DNA of 64,000 bases from Copromyces sp. CBS 386.78 (GCA_030685235.1 MU839079.1:310001-374000); one strand, 5' to 3'. Positions 44,249 to 57,390 are shown, counted from the stretch's first letter. Notes: generated by a model from the sequence alone, not told the origin. Numbers and translations: made by a program.

Positions 44249-46556
44249 ATGGATGCACCTCAGTTGCGCCTACAAGATTCAGACCAAGACAACCTGGCTT
44301 GTGGCAAGCAAAAAGCTGCCACAAGCGTACCCAGAGAGCAAATAGCCGCGAAGAACTATGACTACACATGGACGGAGGAACACGAGACTTGGAGGCAAAG
44401 TGACGACATTCATTCCTGCCGCCATTGCCGCCAATTCAGGGTAGTCAGAAACCCAAAGCCCTTTACCTTTCCCATTCGTAGAGGCCCTGATCTCCCCGGG
44501 GAGAGCGATACTGCTTCCATTCGTGTCTGTATAGCCGATAAGATATCTGATATATGGCAGGCGCTGGATGACGGATGCCCCCTGTTTGAGATTTGGTTTG
44601 AGGAGTACAGAGGTAGAAAGGATTCAGAGCTGCTCGACGCGTTTGATATCGATGGCTCCGGAATGGTGCAGGCAGTGTGTTGGGGCATAGGGAAGACTGT
44701 GGATGTACATGGATATGTGGATCTTGCACTTCTCTGCCGAAAACATGAAAATTGCGACCTATATCCCTACATAGAGTGGCTAAGAACCATCATTCAACCG
44801 GGTAAGCTGCCCTTGATAGTCCGCCAACATTTTCAAACCTTTCTACCCGTTTCTTTAAGCCTCCTACTAACGATAACCAGACCAGCCAAGGGAGACTTTG
44901 ACTTGCGACCCATGCGCTCCGGATTCGTTCGAGATTTGTCTGGATTTGATGTCCAGATGCCTCTTATCTCATCCCCTTTGCCGCATGCCCCCTTCCTCTT
45001 TCATTCCCACCAGGCTTCTGGATGTCATTGAATGTGGTTTGAGGCTTGTGGAGACATCTGAGATTGATCAGAGTGAACGACATGAGTGGTGTGCTTTGAG
45101 TTACGTTTGGGGGGGCGATGTGCCTTTGAAGACTACGAAAGCAACGCGGTTTGCTCATAAGGAATGCATTCCCCTTGACACTCTCCCTAAGACCATGAAA
45201 GACGCAGTTTCTGTTTGCCGAGGCATGGGAATTAGGTACTTATGGATCGACGCCCTGTGCATCATACAAGACGATCAGGAGGATCTCCGCGAAGAAATCA
45301 ACCATATGCCCGAGGTTTATCAATACGCAGCACTCACAATATGTGCAGCGTCATCGACAAGTATTCACGACGGGTTCCTTTACCGACGTGGATATTGGAG
45401 CCACACGTTCCCCGCGACAAATATTCGGATTGCGGCCGACTCTGGTGAGAGTATCAGCTTGTTTGTCTATCTATGTCTCAATTCCGGCGCGTTCAGATAC
45501 CGTAAAGAACCAATTCTTCAGAGAGCGTGGACATATCAGGAGGATATGCTCTCACCACGGATCCTAAACTATCGAACTCATCATTTGGAGTGGAAATGCA
45601 GGACACATGCTGAACTCGTTGGCGCTCCAGGATTCGGCTTTTTCAAGACGCCCATGATAAAGTTTGATCGCTCCGAAAAGGGACAACAGGAAACATTAAT
45701 AACCAACCATAGCACATACAAACTGTCGTCTTCAACATCATGGCTCGACGTTGTTATCGAATATTCCAAAAGAGAAGCATCTCTAGCCTCAGACAAATTG
45801 CGCGCGCTTTCTGCCATTGCCCGGGTATATCACCTTGAGACAGGAAAGGAGTACTTAGCCGGCCTGTGGAAAGAAGATATTCCAGCTGCGCTCTGCTGGG
45901 CCAACGGTATCACACCAGGATCGCCTGGTTATACCATTACTAGTCTCCTTATTTCTCCACGGCCAAAAGAGTACCGCGCGCCGTCCTGGTCTTGGGCATC
46001 TGTCAACACGCCAGTGCATTATTGGGGGCATAAATACCACGACGCGCCAGTGAAGCCCCGGAATCTACAGGTATTGGATGCTGGCATTACACCAACATAT
46101 CCAAACGGAGAGTATGACTCGATCGCTTCAGGCTTTCTGGTTGTCCGTGGCCCTGTTCGGGCCTGGGCCCTACCGACACCTGTTGAGTTGTACGAGTTCA
46201 AGTCTGCGGATCCCAGGAACTTGTGGGAGAATATCTGGATTGAAGAAGTCAATGCTCACGTTTATCCGGACGCCATTGAAGATTCACATGAGATGCTGGA
46301 TATCTTATGGTTTTTGCTACTGGCTGAACAGGACGAGAAGGTTCACCCTGAACCCAAATGCAGAAAACCCGCTACGAGCTATTGGGGACTGGTTCTCAAA
46401 CAGGCCAAAGCACATCCTAATACTTTCTGCCGAATCGGGTATTTCACTACCAACCCAATATTTGAGCCCGGCTGTGACTGGCCGCATTACAAAGACCCCT
46501 ACACTCCCGCCATGTTTTTTGACCAATTCGAGGACCGAACCATCACTCTCATTTGA
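44249..46556 (+). CDS. HET-domain (heterokaryon incompatibility) protein
   Basis: Two exons, 44249-44801 and 44881-46556, encode 742 residues. The intron has GTAAGC and a CTAAC branch just before the CAG acceptor. The first 185 residues are a unique region containing SCRHCRQF and CRKHENCDLYPYIEW. A second Cys-rich stretch (CDPCAPDSFEICLDLMSRC) precedes the HET domain at about residues 254-400. That domain has the three conserved blocks: WCALSYVWGGD, YLWIDALCIIQDD with the following Glu-rich helix ending VYQYA, and RAWTYQEDMLSPR. The C-terminal part (AALCWANG, YRAPSWSWASV) is typical of large HET proteins. HET proteins act as cell-death inducers or regulators in fungal allorecognition; partner and specificity cannot be inferred. 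Confidence 0.93.
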
Positions 46557-48334
46557 AAGCATCTGGTTCACATTGATGGTCCTATACTGAGGACAAATTG
46601 TATGGGCTGGATGTTCCTGGTTGATGGTGTCGCTAGGTCATGATGAGGACATTTTAATCGCCGAGTGTCGAGTGAGTATACTTTTGTCGCCTAACCCAGA
46701 TCGGGAACAAGTTTCGACGTGGTGGTCCTCGATAGATGAAAACAAAAAATAACAACACATGCAGTATGTATACCTATACGGTATTTGAGGTCTGGTGACT
46801 GCAACGTCGCTGCCGTAATGTTTGGAAGTGTCGACGACGTTGTGCCCTCAAGCGCCGTGTGGCTGATGCGAAGTCTTCAAAGGCAAACAGATTGCATCAC
46901 GTGACTTGGCTGCCAGCCAGCTCAAGCGGAACCTAGGTCTAGCCTCCACTGTCTCCTGTGTCACGTGCTATCCCCCAGCAGGTTGTTCGAATACAACCTG
47001 GAAGTAGCAACGGGGCGATAAGATGTAGCAGGATAAAATAGGTAAGAGTTATGCATGCACAAAAAACACTTGTTAGGTGGTTTTTGAGCGAGGCGCCACC
47101 CCGCTCCACTCCCTAACAAGCCACCGAGTATACTGAGCCTGTGCGCGACAGCCAAAGCGACTGCGCCATGGTGGCAGTGCAGCCCCGATGACGCACGACG
47201 CTTTTCACAGGGAGACGACAACCACCAACCAACAAGCATCACAATTATTCGGACTGCACCAGCGTCAGTAAACCGGAAGGACCACCGCAAACTCTTGTAG
47301 CTTGCCTCTGTATTTGGTTCCAAATTTGAAGCCTCTTGTGACGAGGGCGCTACCAGATTCAGCGTGCATGTACTGGGTTGATGTGGTTGTCGTCCTCCAC
47401 GTACATTATGTTTTGCATGAGTTTGCTCTCGTAATGGAAGCTGGGGATAGTGGGTGGAAGGAGGTGGTGGTTAAGCGGAGGAGTACCGAGTCGTTCGCCT
47501 AATGTTCGTCAGGACTGGGCACGTCCATGACTACCCACTCCTTCTCCCTCCCACTCCTTCTCCCTCCCTCTCCGGTACTTCCCTTGTCCTCCCTTCAAAC
47601 GGTTGGTTGCCTCGAGGCACTTGTTGGTTCCAAATCGGGAAGGAAACGTCATAAGGGGTCAGAGTGCTAGTCGAGAGGTGAAGGGATCTTTCACCACGAC
47701 GACTCACCCGAGAGATCCCAATCTCCACGCCGAATGCCAGAATCAAGCGCACTGGGGTCCAAATAGCTCGTGAATCAGCAACTGCACCATCAGCTGCGAT
47801 GGCTCTCTGGTTGTTTTCTATTGTAGAAATCGTTCTGAAGCAAACAAACTTGTAATCCGATCAAAAGATTGAGCCATTCACACGCGCTTGATTCTCCTCT
47901 TGAACATATTCAACGTCCAGTATACAGGAGCTATGGGCCATGGACGGATGCCACTCTCGAAACTCGTAACAAATTTACAATCGCAATACCTAGATCAAGC
48001 TGTGAAGTTAGCTACCTCTAGGACCCTTTGATGGGGTGCTGAAATGTGATCAAGTTCAAACCAACGGCTTCCACTCTCACTGATGAAGTGAGGAACGCAC
48101 ATGGCGACAAAGATCCATGAAGCCGGATTGCACAGCGCAAAGACCGCCTGGAATTTGACTGTAAAGATCGTCGACCTGATGTATTGGGAGTGGGCAGTTC
48201 AGATTTTGGACACCACTGACAATAGCGTGGTTCACTTATCAGGTTTTCGCCTAAGGTAGTTTAATACCCATCCATATCATGATAAGTCCTCAATTTGGTG
48301 AATATCTGCACTACAACGATAACAGTGGTCTTCT
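46557..48334. other. Gene-poor interval with two CACGTG sites
   Basis: About 1.8 kb without a supported gene. CACGTG motifs lie at 46899-46904 (inside palindrome TCACGTGA) and 46962-46967. A hairpin with an 8-base stem lies about a dozen bases after the second. A polypyrimidine block lies at about 47533-47580. Confidence 0.4.
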
Positions 48335-48574
48335 ATGGAAACGCCCGATGCATCGTCGGATCATTCATTGTTCACTCAACCGCGCGACTTATGGGCCCAA
48401 GCTCAGCGTTGTGTTGTTGGTGCTCAATCCCCGCCTTTGTTCTTTGTTTGCGATTACTGCCCTCTGACCTTCTGCCCCTCGCGGTGCGAGTCAAACCCCC
48501 GAGAACTCTTGTCACTTGGTCATTTCAAGCAGCGACTAGCCCACGATGCCTACTCGGCTCTTTGGATTCTTTGA
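48335..48574 (+). CDS. Possible small protein (79 residues), low support
   Basis: An ATG at 48335 opens METPDASSDHSLFTQPRDLW and continues through CDYCPLTFCPSRC, a possible zinc-binding or disulphide cluster, to a TGA at 48572-48574. No signal peptide, no recognised family, no intron found. It may be the first exon of an unresolved gene running toward 48899. Confidence 0.28.
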   Translation: METPDASSDHSLFTQPRDLWAQAQRCVVGAQSPPLFFVCDYCPLTFCPSRCESNPRELLSLGHFKQRLAHDAYSALWIL

Positions 48575-48898
48575 CAACAAGCGCTGGTCGCGCGCTTGTA
48601 CGAAGCGACCGGTACATGAATCACCATGGCTCCTACCATCTCCTTGACGCCTGCGAATGCTTCATTATTAGCTGTGAATGCTCAAGTGACAATTGTCAGC
48701 GGTTCAACTGACTTGACTACAGAGCTTTACCTATAACAACCCTCAAAAACACGCTCACAATCTCAAGATGCCTACCTGCAGTTTCACCAGCACTCGTCTA
48801 CGTCCTCGGCAATCCAAGTAAGCAACAAATTCCCTATAGTTTACCCCTTTTACCATCAATCACAGCACACAGACTGCCTTGGGGTGTTCAAGTTCAAG

Positions 48899-49232
48899 AT
48901 GTCTGATGGCGGACAACAAAATAATTCGAGCACCATCGAGAAAGTCTTTATTTTGGCAATCGGTCCCAGAAATAACCCTAACAATCCTTGGGTCTACGAT
49001 GAATTTTACGACAAGATATCTTGGTCAGATATTAAAAACTATCCGGCCGCGTATCATGACAAGTTTCGAGAGTTTAGTAAGCACACCCTCATTGATGAAT
49101 GGTGCTGACAGCTACGGGTATACTAATCAACGATTGCCAGTCTCCGAAATCATCAACGATATAGAGCATATCAAGGAAGAAAGACTACGAGCCATGATCG
49201 AACAGCTTGAGAGGCTGCAACGACACCGCTAG
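48899..49232 (+). CDS. Small orphan protein (89 residues)
   Basis: Two exons, 48899-49076 and 49141-49232, joined by an intron with GTAAGC donor, CTAAT branch and CAG acceptor. The protein starts MSDGGQQNNSS, continues EKVFILAIGPRNNPNNPWVY and FYDKISWSDIKNYPAAYHDK, and ends in a charged helix (IEHIKEERLRAMIEQLERL). A different reading frame is also open across the whole locus without splicing, but its translation lacks structured composition, so the spliced frame is preferred. No family recognised. It lies between the HET gene and the NLR-like gene. Confidence 0.5.
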
Positions 49233-51565
49233 CCTGGTCGGCGTTCCCTTCTGCTCGTTTCTGAAACGCAACCAAGGCCTCGCCTTCCACGAATGGCAAG
49301 ACCCCGTTCCCTTTCCACCTCAAGATTCCGCCCTCCCTCCGTAGTTCCATCGGCCGTACCCGTAATTTCCAGCTACCTACCTGCAGGACAGGGTAACAGG
49401 CGTACGACAAAGTAGACAACAGTTCATCTTTGATCAACAACTGCGGGCAGAGCCTTCATGTCGCAAGCGCAACACTTCCTCGTTCTCGAACATCTCTCAT
49501 TATTACCTCAGACATTTTGAACCGAAGGTAGGCCCTCGCTTCGACAACTTAGCAATACTTTAATACGGTGACGATAGCAGTTCCAATTTCATAAGGGGGG
49601 TGGTGGTTAGCAAAAGACAGGAGTCCAGGAGAAGAAGAGAACAGAAGGCAAGACGGGAGATACCTGATAAAGGGAAGGAGTAGTAGGGATCGAAGAAGCC
49701 CCACCGTCCAAGCAAACATATCCATCAAGCAGAGCTTGCTCTTGGAAGAACAAAAAAAAGACGGTCATTCACTGGGGTACAAAGGGTACATAGTGAAGGG
49801 TCAATAGACGGCAGAAAGGACCGAGATGGAAGTTCGACGTTGGCAGGGGGTGAGGGTGCACTATCTGGGGATTGAGGCTCTGCAGGAACTAACGGCGTTT
49901 TCAGGAAAAGGGTGATACCCATTTGCGCTTCAATGAAGGGGACACCATTTGCAAACCACAACCAAGCATTTGATATATTTACACATGATCTGTGTGGTTC
50001 GAAATAGCAGAGTGACCTCCAGTGAATGTTATCATTCGCATCGCGGCTCTGTGAATGAGATGTGTCGCTATCTCAGTCGGGACCCATTTTGGTGCGTCGG
50101 AGATAGTAAGCTAGCAGCTGCAGGTTCGCGGTCGACTTCCCTGTTTGGAAAAGGAGGTGCGACCAGGGGCAGCCCCACCCGCAGCCACCCGCATACCTAC
50201 CCGGTCATGGAATGTTGAAGGAAGCTTACAAAGAACAACGTGATTGTAAGTTGAGTCAACCATACAATTGGTCTCCAAGTAAACACAAATTTCTTGGGAT
50301 CCCAACTGGACGCATGCGAATATCAACAGGACGATTCCAACTACCTCGATGACGCACACACTTATCTCCGTGACAGAAGCAAATGTTTTAATGACAGCCG
50401 CGTGAACGCGCCAACACTGGTTGAGAACCTGTCGCCAAATCTGTCCTCAAACAACGACTCCCTCGTTTTGTCCCTGCCAGGTTCATTATACGCAAGTTCG
50501 TGGCGGGCACTTCGTAATTTCGTGAGGCAAAGGACGAAACCGCAAAATATTCATTGACACTCTATGTTAACGAAACATTAGGTCCAGGTTCCTTGTGAAC
50601 AGGTACCGGGGTTGTTCTATACCAAATATTGGTAGGGAGCGTACTCGAACACATCAACAAACCCAGCAGATCGAAACAAGGTGAGATCAAGCTTGGCCAA
50701 ACCCAACAGTAGTTGAACGAACCTACCGCAGCGTTCGTGGTTGAATCAACTTGCCTTGTTGTAAAGGGGTTCTTTTCACTAATGCAAGGACCTTTTCTCT
50801 ATCGTTTGGATTCATGCCATGGTAGGTACTGCGGATATGACGGCGTTTAGGACATCTGCTCCGGTGTCACTGTGATCATGAGAAAGGGGGTTGGCTACAG
50901 CTCAAATATCAAGGAAGGTGTAGAACGACATGGATGGGAATGGATTCATGTTCTGTTGTTATTTGAAGGGACAGGATGGTGCCGGAGATGAATCATTATC
51001 TTGAAGGTACGCTAGCTTTGCTGTGGTGATGTTAGTCAGGTAACTGCGACAAATGCCAAGAAGCCGTTGAACTGCGGCTCCCTTTGTGAACAAGGGACCT
51101 GTTACCGTATTATCTTTGGCCGGCGGCCTTTTGCCGTCTCCGAGTTAAGAACACATCTTGGCTCTGACACATTTTTCCCGACAACTTCTCATGATCCCTC
51201 ACGACGGCCACTCATGATTTTCTAACCTAAACTGCGTAAATCACTAACAGGATGATTGGAGAGTCCATTGGGAGACATTAGGACATCAAATTGCTGGAGC
51301 TTACCGTGTGTTACCTACAAAGGTTCACTGCAAGTTCAACTGTCAAGTCACCTCTTGGGAGTCGCGGCAGAGGAGGCATGGCAGGGATCACAAGACAAAG
51401 ACGCGGCATCGGACAAACAAACGGCTTGGAAAACACTTTATTCAGACGACACAATCCAGGATGTTTACCTAGACCGAGCGAAGTTCCTGTGAAAACAGCA
51501 TGTGATAATGGCAATCGGAATAACGAAAGGCAAGAAGAAAGACTATGGAAACCGTGTCTTCGTAA
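49233..51565. other. Gene-poor interval before the NLR-like gene
   Basis: About 2.3 kb with no supported gene, RNA or repeat. Frames longer than 60 codons exist but look non-coding. Confidence 0.45.
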
Positions 51566-54500
51566 TCATTCATCATCGTCATCCGAGTACTCGTCCTCCG
51601 TTGATTCGACGTCGCTATCACTGGAGCTTTCCGGGTCGCTTTCCTTTTCGAATTCGGACCCGTCGTCCTCCTCGAACTTGTGGTCCGCTGGATAAAGAGT
51701 TTTGACTATGGGATAACACCTGAAGCAGAAGTCCGCCCCAGGCTTAAAGGTTCGATCCTTGTGTATATGGCCTCTTATTTGCTAAAGTAACATTGGAAAG
51801 TCAGCGGGGAGCAGCACACTTCGTTGACTGAGGTTGAGATGATACAAAGAAAGGAATATAAAAGCCAGAAATATCATTCAGGGAAGATGAGGAGGTGGGG
51901 GAGAAAAGGCAGCAAAACGTATGACGGAGAGAGCTGGATTCCGCTTTGAATGAAGTCATTACTTACCCAACCACATGCATCACAGAACAAATCTTCATCG
52001 GAGTTGAGCCTGAGTTTCTGGTTCCTGTCCGGAGTTGTCGTTGCATCGACGACCTGGCCCAAGCCGCCGCCTTTGTCCTCACTGCTTCTTTGCAGCATCC
52101 GAATGACCGGTTCCGGTGCTGAGCAGAGTTTTGCAATTTGGTAAGGGTCGCAGGCCTTGCCTCCGATGGTGACGTGGGCGGATGTGTTGGCACCATGATC
52201 GATGAGAATCCTCAGGACTTCGAGTTGGTCTTCCCCTTCAACCTTTGGCAATCCGAACTCGGATAAGCTGAATAAGCGTGAGGGGCCGATGCAAGCCGAA
52301 CAGAATGGTGTCCAGCCGCCTTTATCAAGATCATCTACCTGATCAGGCGAAATCGCAAGAATACGTTCAACCGCCTTTGAACAGCCACTCTGGGCCGCCC
52401 AGTGCAACGGTGTTCGTCCGAGTTTATCACGCACGTTAATATCCCCACCTGCATCAAGGAGTCTCTGGATATTATCTACACCGCCCCATGCAGCATAGTG
52501 GATAGGCCGACGACCAAACAAATCCTCGGCATCCACTCTTGACCCGTGCTTAAGAAGAAGTTCAGTAAGTTCTCCTGAATTGTGCAAGGACGCAACGCTG
52601 AAAGGTGGGCCATAGGGCCCATCGCAGAGATTGGGATCGGCCCCTTTTGAAAGTAAAAGAAGAACTTTATCCACATTTTTTGAGGCAACAGCGTATCTGA
52701 GAGGGGTGCAGCGAGCTGCATCAGGAACATCGAGTTTTGCGCCAGCATTGACAAGCCGTTTGATGTTCGGCAAGTTGATAGAATTAACGCTGTGCAAAGC
52801 TGTCCGTCCGTGTTCATCAGCCGCATTTATGTCGAACCTGCCGAGATATTCGAGCAATATGGGGAGCGTGTCGTTAGTTGCGGACAGATGGATTAGAGAA
52901 CGACCATCAGCTGCTGTGTGTCGAAGGTTGGCTCCAGCTTCTATCAGCAGTCTCATTTGATCGCATTTATTGTAGGAAGCCGCAAAGTATACAGCAGTCC
53001 ACTGAGACTGATCATCACCATCCAGATCGTATCCTGCGTCAATCTTTGCGTTGTGTTCCAGTAAAAGAGTTATGAACTCAGGACTAGATTGAGAAGTGAC
53101 CGCCCAGTGGAGTGATGTCATTCCGTTGGTTGCGATATTTGGGTCCGCTTCGTGCTGTAATAGTAGCCGAACGACTTCTAAACCCGCGGAGGGGCTATCC
53201 CTAGCAGTAAGAGCAAAGTATAGCGGAGTGACACCACTTTCACTTTGTTTGTCGGGATCAGCCCCATGCTCCAGCAGCAGCTTGGTAATGGCGGGCTTGT
53301 GAAAGTAAGCAGCAAGGTGCAGTGGTGTCCATCCATTGTCATCAGTGCGGTTAACATTAACGTCCTTCTGTAGAAGCAACTGGCAGATGGAGGGTCCGTT
53401 GTTGATTGAGGAATAAATTACCTGTGCGAGTAGAGGAACCATGATCAGTGGACTTTCCGGATCAGCGCCGTAATCGAGGAGAACACGGGTGGCTTCCACG
53501 TGTCCAGCTTGAACTGCTTCTTGCAACGGCCACACTTGGCCGCCCATATTTGGGTCGGCTCCATGTTCCAAGAGTAGCTGGACGCATTTGTCATATCCTT
53601 TGCTCGCGGCGTCTGCAAGTGGTGTCCACTCCAAGTTGTCGGATGGGGATATGCCCATTACCGGATCTGCTCCTAGTTCGAGTAGCCTCTTGACTGCTCG
53701 GGGTCCATGACAAGCAGCGGGAGTGAGGGAAGTGTAGCCATTACAGTCTTTGGCTTCAATGTCAAGTTTTGCCTCGTTGATTAGGAGTGTAATGGCCTCT
53801 TCATTGTCCCACATTGCAGCGTAATGGAGCATCGTCATTTCGTCCCATATCCTAACTGTGGTAAGAGATGGATATTTCACCATGACCTGGAGGGTTTCGC
53901 TATGGCGGTTGCATATCGCGTAGGCTAAAGGCGTCAAGCATAGATGTTCGGATTCTGGAAACTCGACAACCGGCGAACAGGCAAGGCAGAGGAGCTCCTG
54001 TGCAAAAGAGGTGAGATTAAGCCGTGATGCCCTGTGTAAAAGGACAGGTGGCCATGGTATCTTCGTTGGATCTTTGCTATTTGATTTTATGTGCTCGGTT
54101 AGGTGTAGTAGGAGTGATGCATTTCCTGAGCTTGCCGCTGCAACAAGAACCTCCAGTAAGGTCGAGTCGTCGCAGATAGATTCCAGAAGGACCTTGACGA
54201 CCTTCTCTCGACCTCTCAATGCCGCTTCCAGGATTCCCCTTGTAGCATCCTCGACATCTCGAGGTTCCCACACATCAACTAAGCCAAGCCCAGTGAAAAT
54301 AGGGAAGAATGATGTTGGTGACGGCTCAATTCTTGTTATCGCGTTTGACAGCGCCCAATTCCCGGATGCAAGTTGTGTTTCGAGATTAGGGTGCGGTTTG
54401 AGAAATCGTTCGATGATGACCGCCTGCTGGGCAATGGAAGACTGGGCGAAATGGTAAGGCCATTCGTGTAGCGCATAGGAGCAGAAGTTTGTGTGATCTT

Positions 54501-57390
54501 GCGCAATGAGCATTCCGCGTTTCCCCCCTGCCCGGATTATGGTTTCAATGGTCGAACTGTTATTAGGGTCCGAAAGATATTCAAGACAGGCATTGGTTAT
54601 GTCGTGATGAGCGGTCCAGCATAAATCATCCCAAACGTGTTGCGATGTATGAGGGAAAGAATCACCAGGTGGGTTTCTGGCCATCAAAACGCTTCTGAGG
54701 CCGTTATCTATATTGACTTCCATGTTGTCCATCTTGATGATACCTGTGAGCAAGGCGCTTATATCACGGAGAAAGGGGTGCTTAGGTAGGTCAGGACAAA
54801 GAGCAGGGTCTTTATCATCCTCGCACCCAACTCTCAGAGCGGCGTTCAACTCCCAGATCGACAACGGCCGTTTTGCATACAGCAAAAGAACCAAGAATCG
54901 TCTGAGCAACTCTTGGTTTGCGACACAGCGGGACAATTGGTCCAGATCAGCAGTAACGGTCTCGATTGAAGCAGAAGTTGTGCCTGACCGTTCGGTGAAC
55001 GTTTGTGTCTGTGTAAGAGCCAGATGTCTCAGATTAGGCGCTAGTTTCTTGATGGTTTCGACAAAATGTGGAATGTTGTCTTTGTCAAGGAGAAGGTCAG
55101 GTCGGTAAGTGATAAGACGGTAATTGTCGACCTGCAAATCTGGAATTCCAGGGGATAGCTTGGCGTATTGATCAATGTCTAGGCTCGTATACGATCCGGC
55201 AGGAAGTTTGTTCAGCGCCGTACAGGTCGCGTAGGAAGTGATCGCCACCCTCCACGGACCATTCACGGTTATTGAAAGACGTGAAAGCCACTCGAAGAAA
55301 GCTAGCTGTGATTCTTCCGCACAGTGGTCGAGATGATTCAAGATGAGGACGATGCTTCCATGTTTCGATGTGGTACTGAATCGAAAGAGCCAATGCAATA
55401 GGTCGCTTTCGGTCCAGCCATGCTCGCAGCGCTGCCAGTCAATTAGGCCCCCCAAGTTTTTCCAGCTCGGAAGTTCAAAGCCGACAATTTGGGCCAGGAT
55501 TGTGGACACCATGGCAGAAATAGAGTTACGACGAGAATCCCACCGATCAAAGGAGAAGTACAGAACTAACTCCCTCTTGTAAGACGGTAGGTTCTGGTCC
55601 TGAGCGCGATCCCTCCTGGCGAGAAAGAGCAGCTCACCTACTTCGTGTAGGCTCCCAGTGCCATGGATGTGAAGCATCGGCGGCCCATCGGGTTTAATCC
55701 AGTCTTCATACTCGGGTATTTGTGAGACGGGTGGGACGTCATGGGGACCAGTGGTATTGCAAAGAGGGTGGATAGGTGGTGCGACCGATAGCAGAGTGCG
55801 CTCTTGCAGAAATCGCTTTGAATCAAGTGTGAGGTCCAGATCTAGAATCGGAGTGACGGGTTAGCCCTCTGGCTAGCGGTTCGGAAGGACAGTCATCATT
55901 TCCATGAAATCCCCAAAAGCGTATCACCAATAAATATCATCAACACGGTAAGATTCAAGTGCAGTGTATATCAGATGATCCAACATCTGATCAAGCAACA
56001 AAAGAGGGGAATAAGGGGAGGGGGGGGCGTAACGAGTATAAGGACATCACGAACATTGTTGAATTTGAGTCTTGAGGTGCTCGACAAGGTTTGGAAACTT
56101 GGCTTCTGTCGATTCCTCCAAACACGTTTCCAAGGGAAAGCCGGAGGATGCAGTGTGGATGTCGAAGGCCTATACAATTGTCAGTGATGGGGTCGTGTTG
56201 AAAAAAAGTCCATTTGATGAATGATTCACTTGCCTCGTGGATGCCAAGTTTAGTCTCATTCGCAAAGACATTGACCAGTCGAGTGCGGAAGACGACCTTG
56301 GATGCAAGAAACTGTGCGTTGACTGTAGCAATAGCCTCAGCCAGCTTCAAGATCACCGAGGGAGGCAGAGTGTCCCTGATTTCGGGAAAGGCATCTGCTG
56401 AATAAAGGAAGCGAGCGAGTCGATTTTGCATTTGAAGATCATCAGCGCTCCGATGAGGATATCCCATGAAAACCTAGCTCTCAGAAATACCGAGGTTAGT
56501 CCAAGTATCCTTGATGAAGCGAAAGCTTGCTTACCAGAATGCGGGCCATATCCAGGATATCTGACCAGGAGGTTAGATCATGGGTCGCTGTAACCAATGC
56601 CTTGATAACCATCAATCAGCCTTGCGCGTCAGAAAGTGTGAGGATGTAGGGGTTTGAAGAGCACTGAGGCAACTCACATCTTTGACCAGAATGCCACCGA
56701 TATCATAAGCGACGAACAAAATCTTGCGTGACTTTTCACGAGTGTCAGCATACTGAATGCGTAATTCTGGGCTTAAGGCAGACATTTCCTTACCTGTGAC
56801 TCAATGCTGTTCCTCAACGTGGAAAGGCTACGCAAAAAGTGCACAGCATAGTCGCGAACGACTTCTCTGCTCCACCGGGCTGAAAATAGGCGATCGGACT
56901 TGTACCGGTAGTAGATAAGTCTAGAATCAGATGGCAGCCAGTCCATAAATTCTTGAATCCACGGAGCAACCTTTGGATCCGAATGATCGTCCTTAGCCAC
57001 GGACAAATCGTCATATACACCAGGTACCACAATCACGCTGTCAAATATTTGAGTTAAAACCTCCTCTGTGAGTGTCCAAAGAGCAGGACGGTTGATGTAG
57101 GTAACTCACTCGAATGACTGGGAGGTTGGCTTGGGTTCATCATCAACGGAAGATGTCGGCGCCGAAACAACGTGCAAAGAACCCATCTCCTTCGAGGTAG
57201 GCACTTCCTCTTCTGGTCGACTCTTGCCAAGTTGATGCTGTGTCTCCGGGCCAGTGTCTTGATAATGAGCATGCTGTGCGTCATCCTCAATCAATTGGTC
57301 ACCAAGCGGTAACGCATGGGATGGCCCTGATGGTGGCGGAGCGGTGGACGAAGAGGACGGGGAAGAACACGACGACGGCGAGTCCGGCAT
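51566..57390 (-). CDS. NLR-like protein: alpha/beta-hydrolase-like domain, degenerate NTPase, ankyrin repeats, ZZ-like zinc finger
   Basis: Eight predicted exons: 57110-57390, 56794-57037, 56678-56731, 56535-56600, 56234-56473, 56055-56169, 51967-55841 and 51566-51781, about 1696 residues. After a disordered N-terminus, residues 94-333 match the hydrolase-like domain at the head of many fungal NLR proteins (DVIVVPGVYDD, WLPSDSRLIYYRYKS, LFVAYDIGGILVKDAL, VFMGYPHRSADD). The usual HSxGG nucleophile motif reads YDIGG, so the serine is absent. The NTPase start has IHGTGSLHE where GxxGxGKS/T is expected, and VLILNHLDHC in place of a Walker B acidic pair. About 17 ankyrin repeats cover residues about 880-1530 (for example GWTPLHLAAYFHKPAITKLL). 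The C-terminus has FCDACGW, then FCFRC after the last intron, a ZZ-like four-Cys site, and an acidic tail. The exon 5 donor is GC; the exon 6 donor GTTCGT is weak. Confidence 0.82.

Noticed and set aside
48879..49232. Unspliced 117-codon frame over the 89-residue orphan gene
   Set aside because: The spliced frame has canonical donor, branch and acceptor and a more protein-like composition; the unspliced frame is Ser/Thr/Ile-rich without structure.
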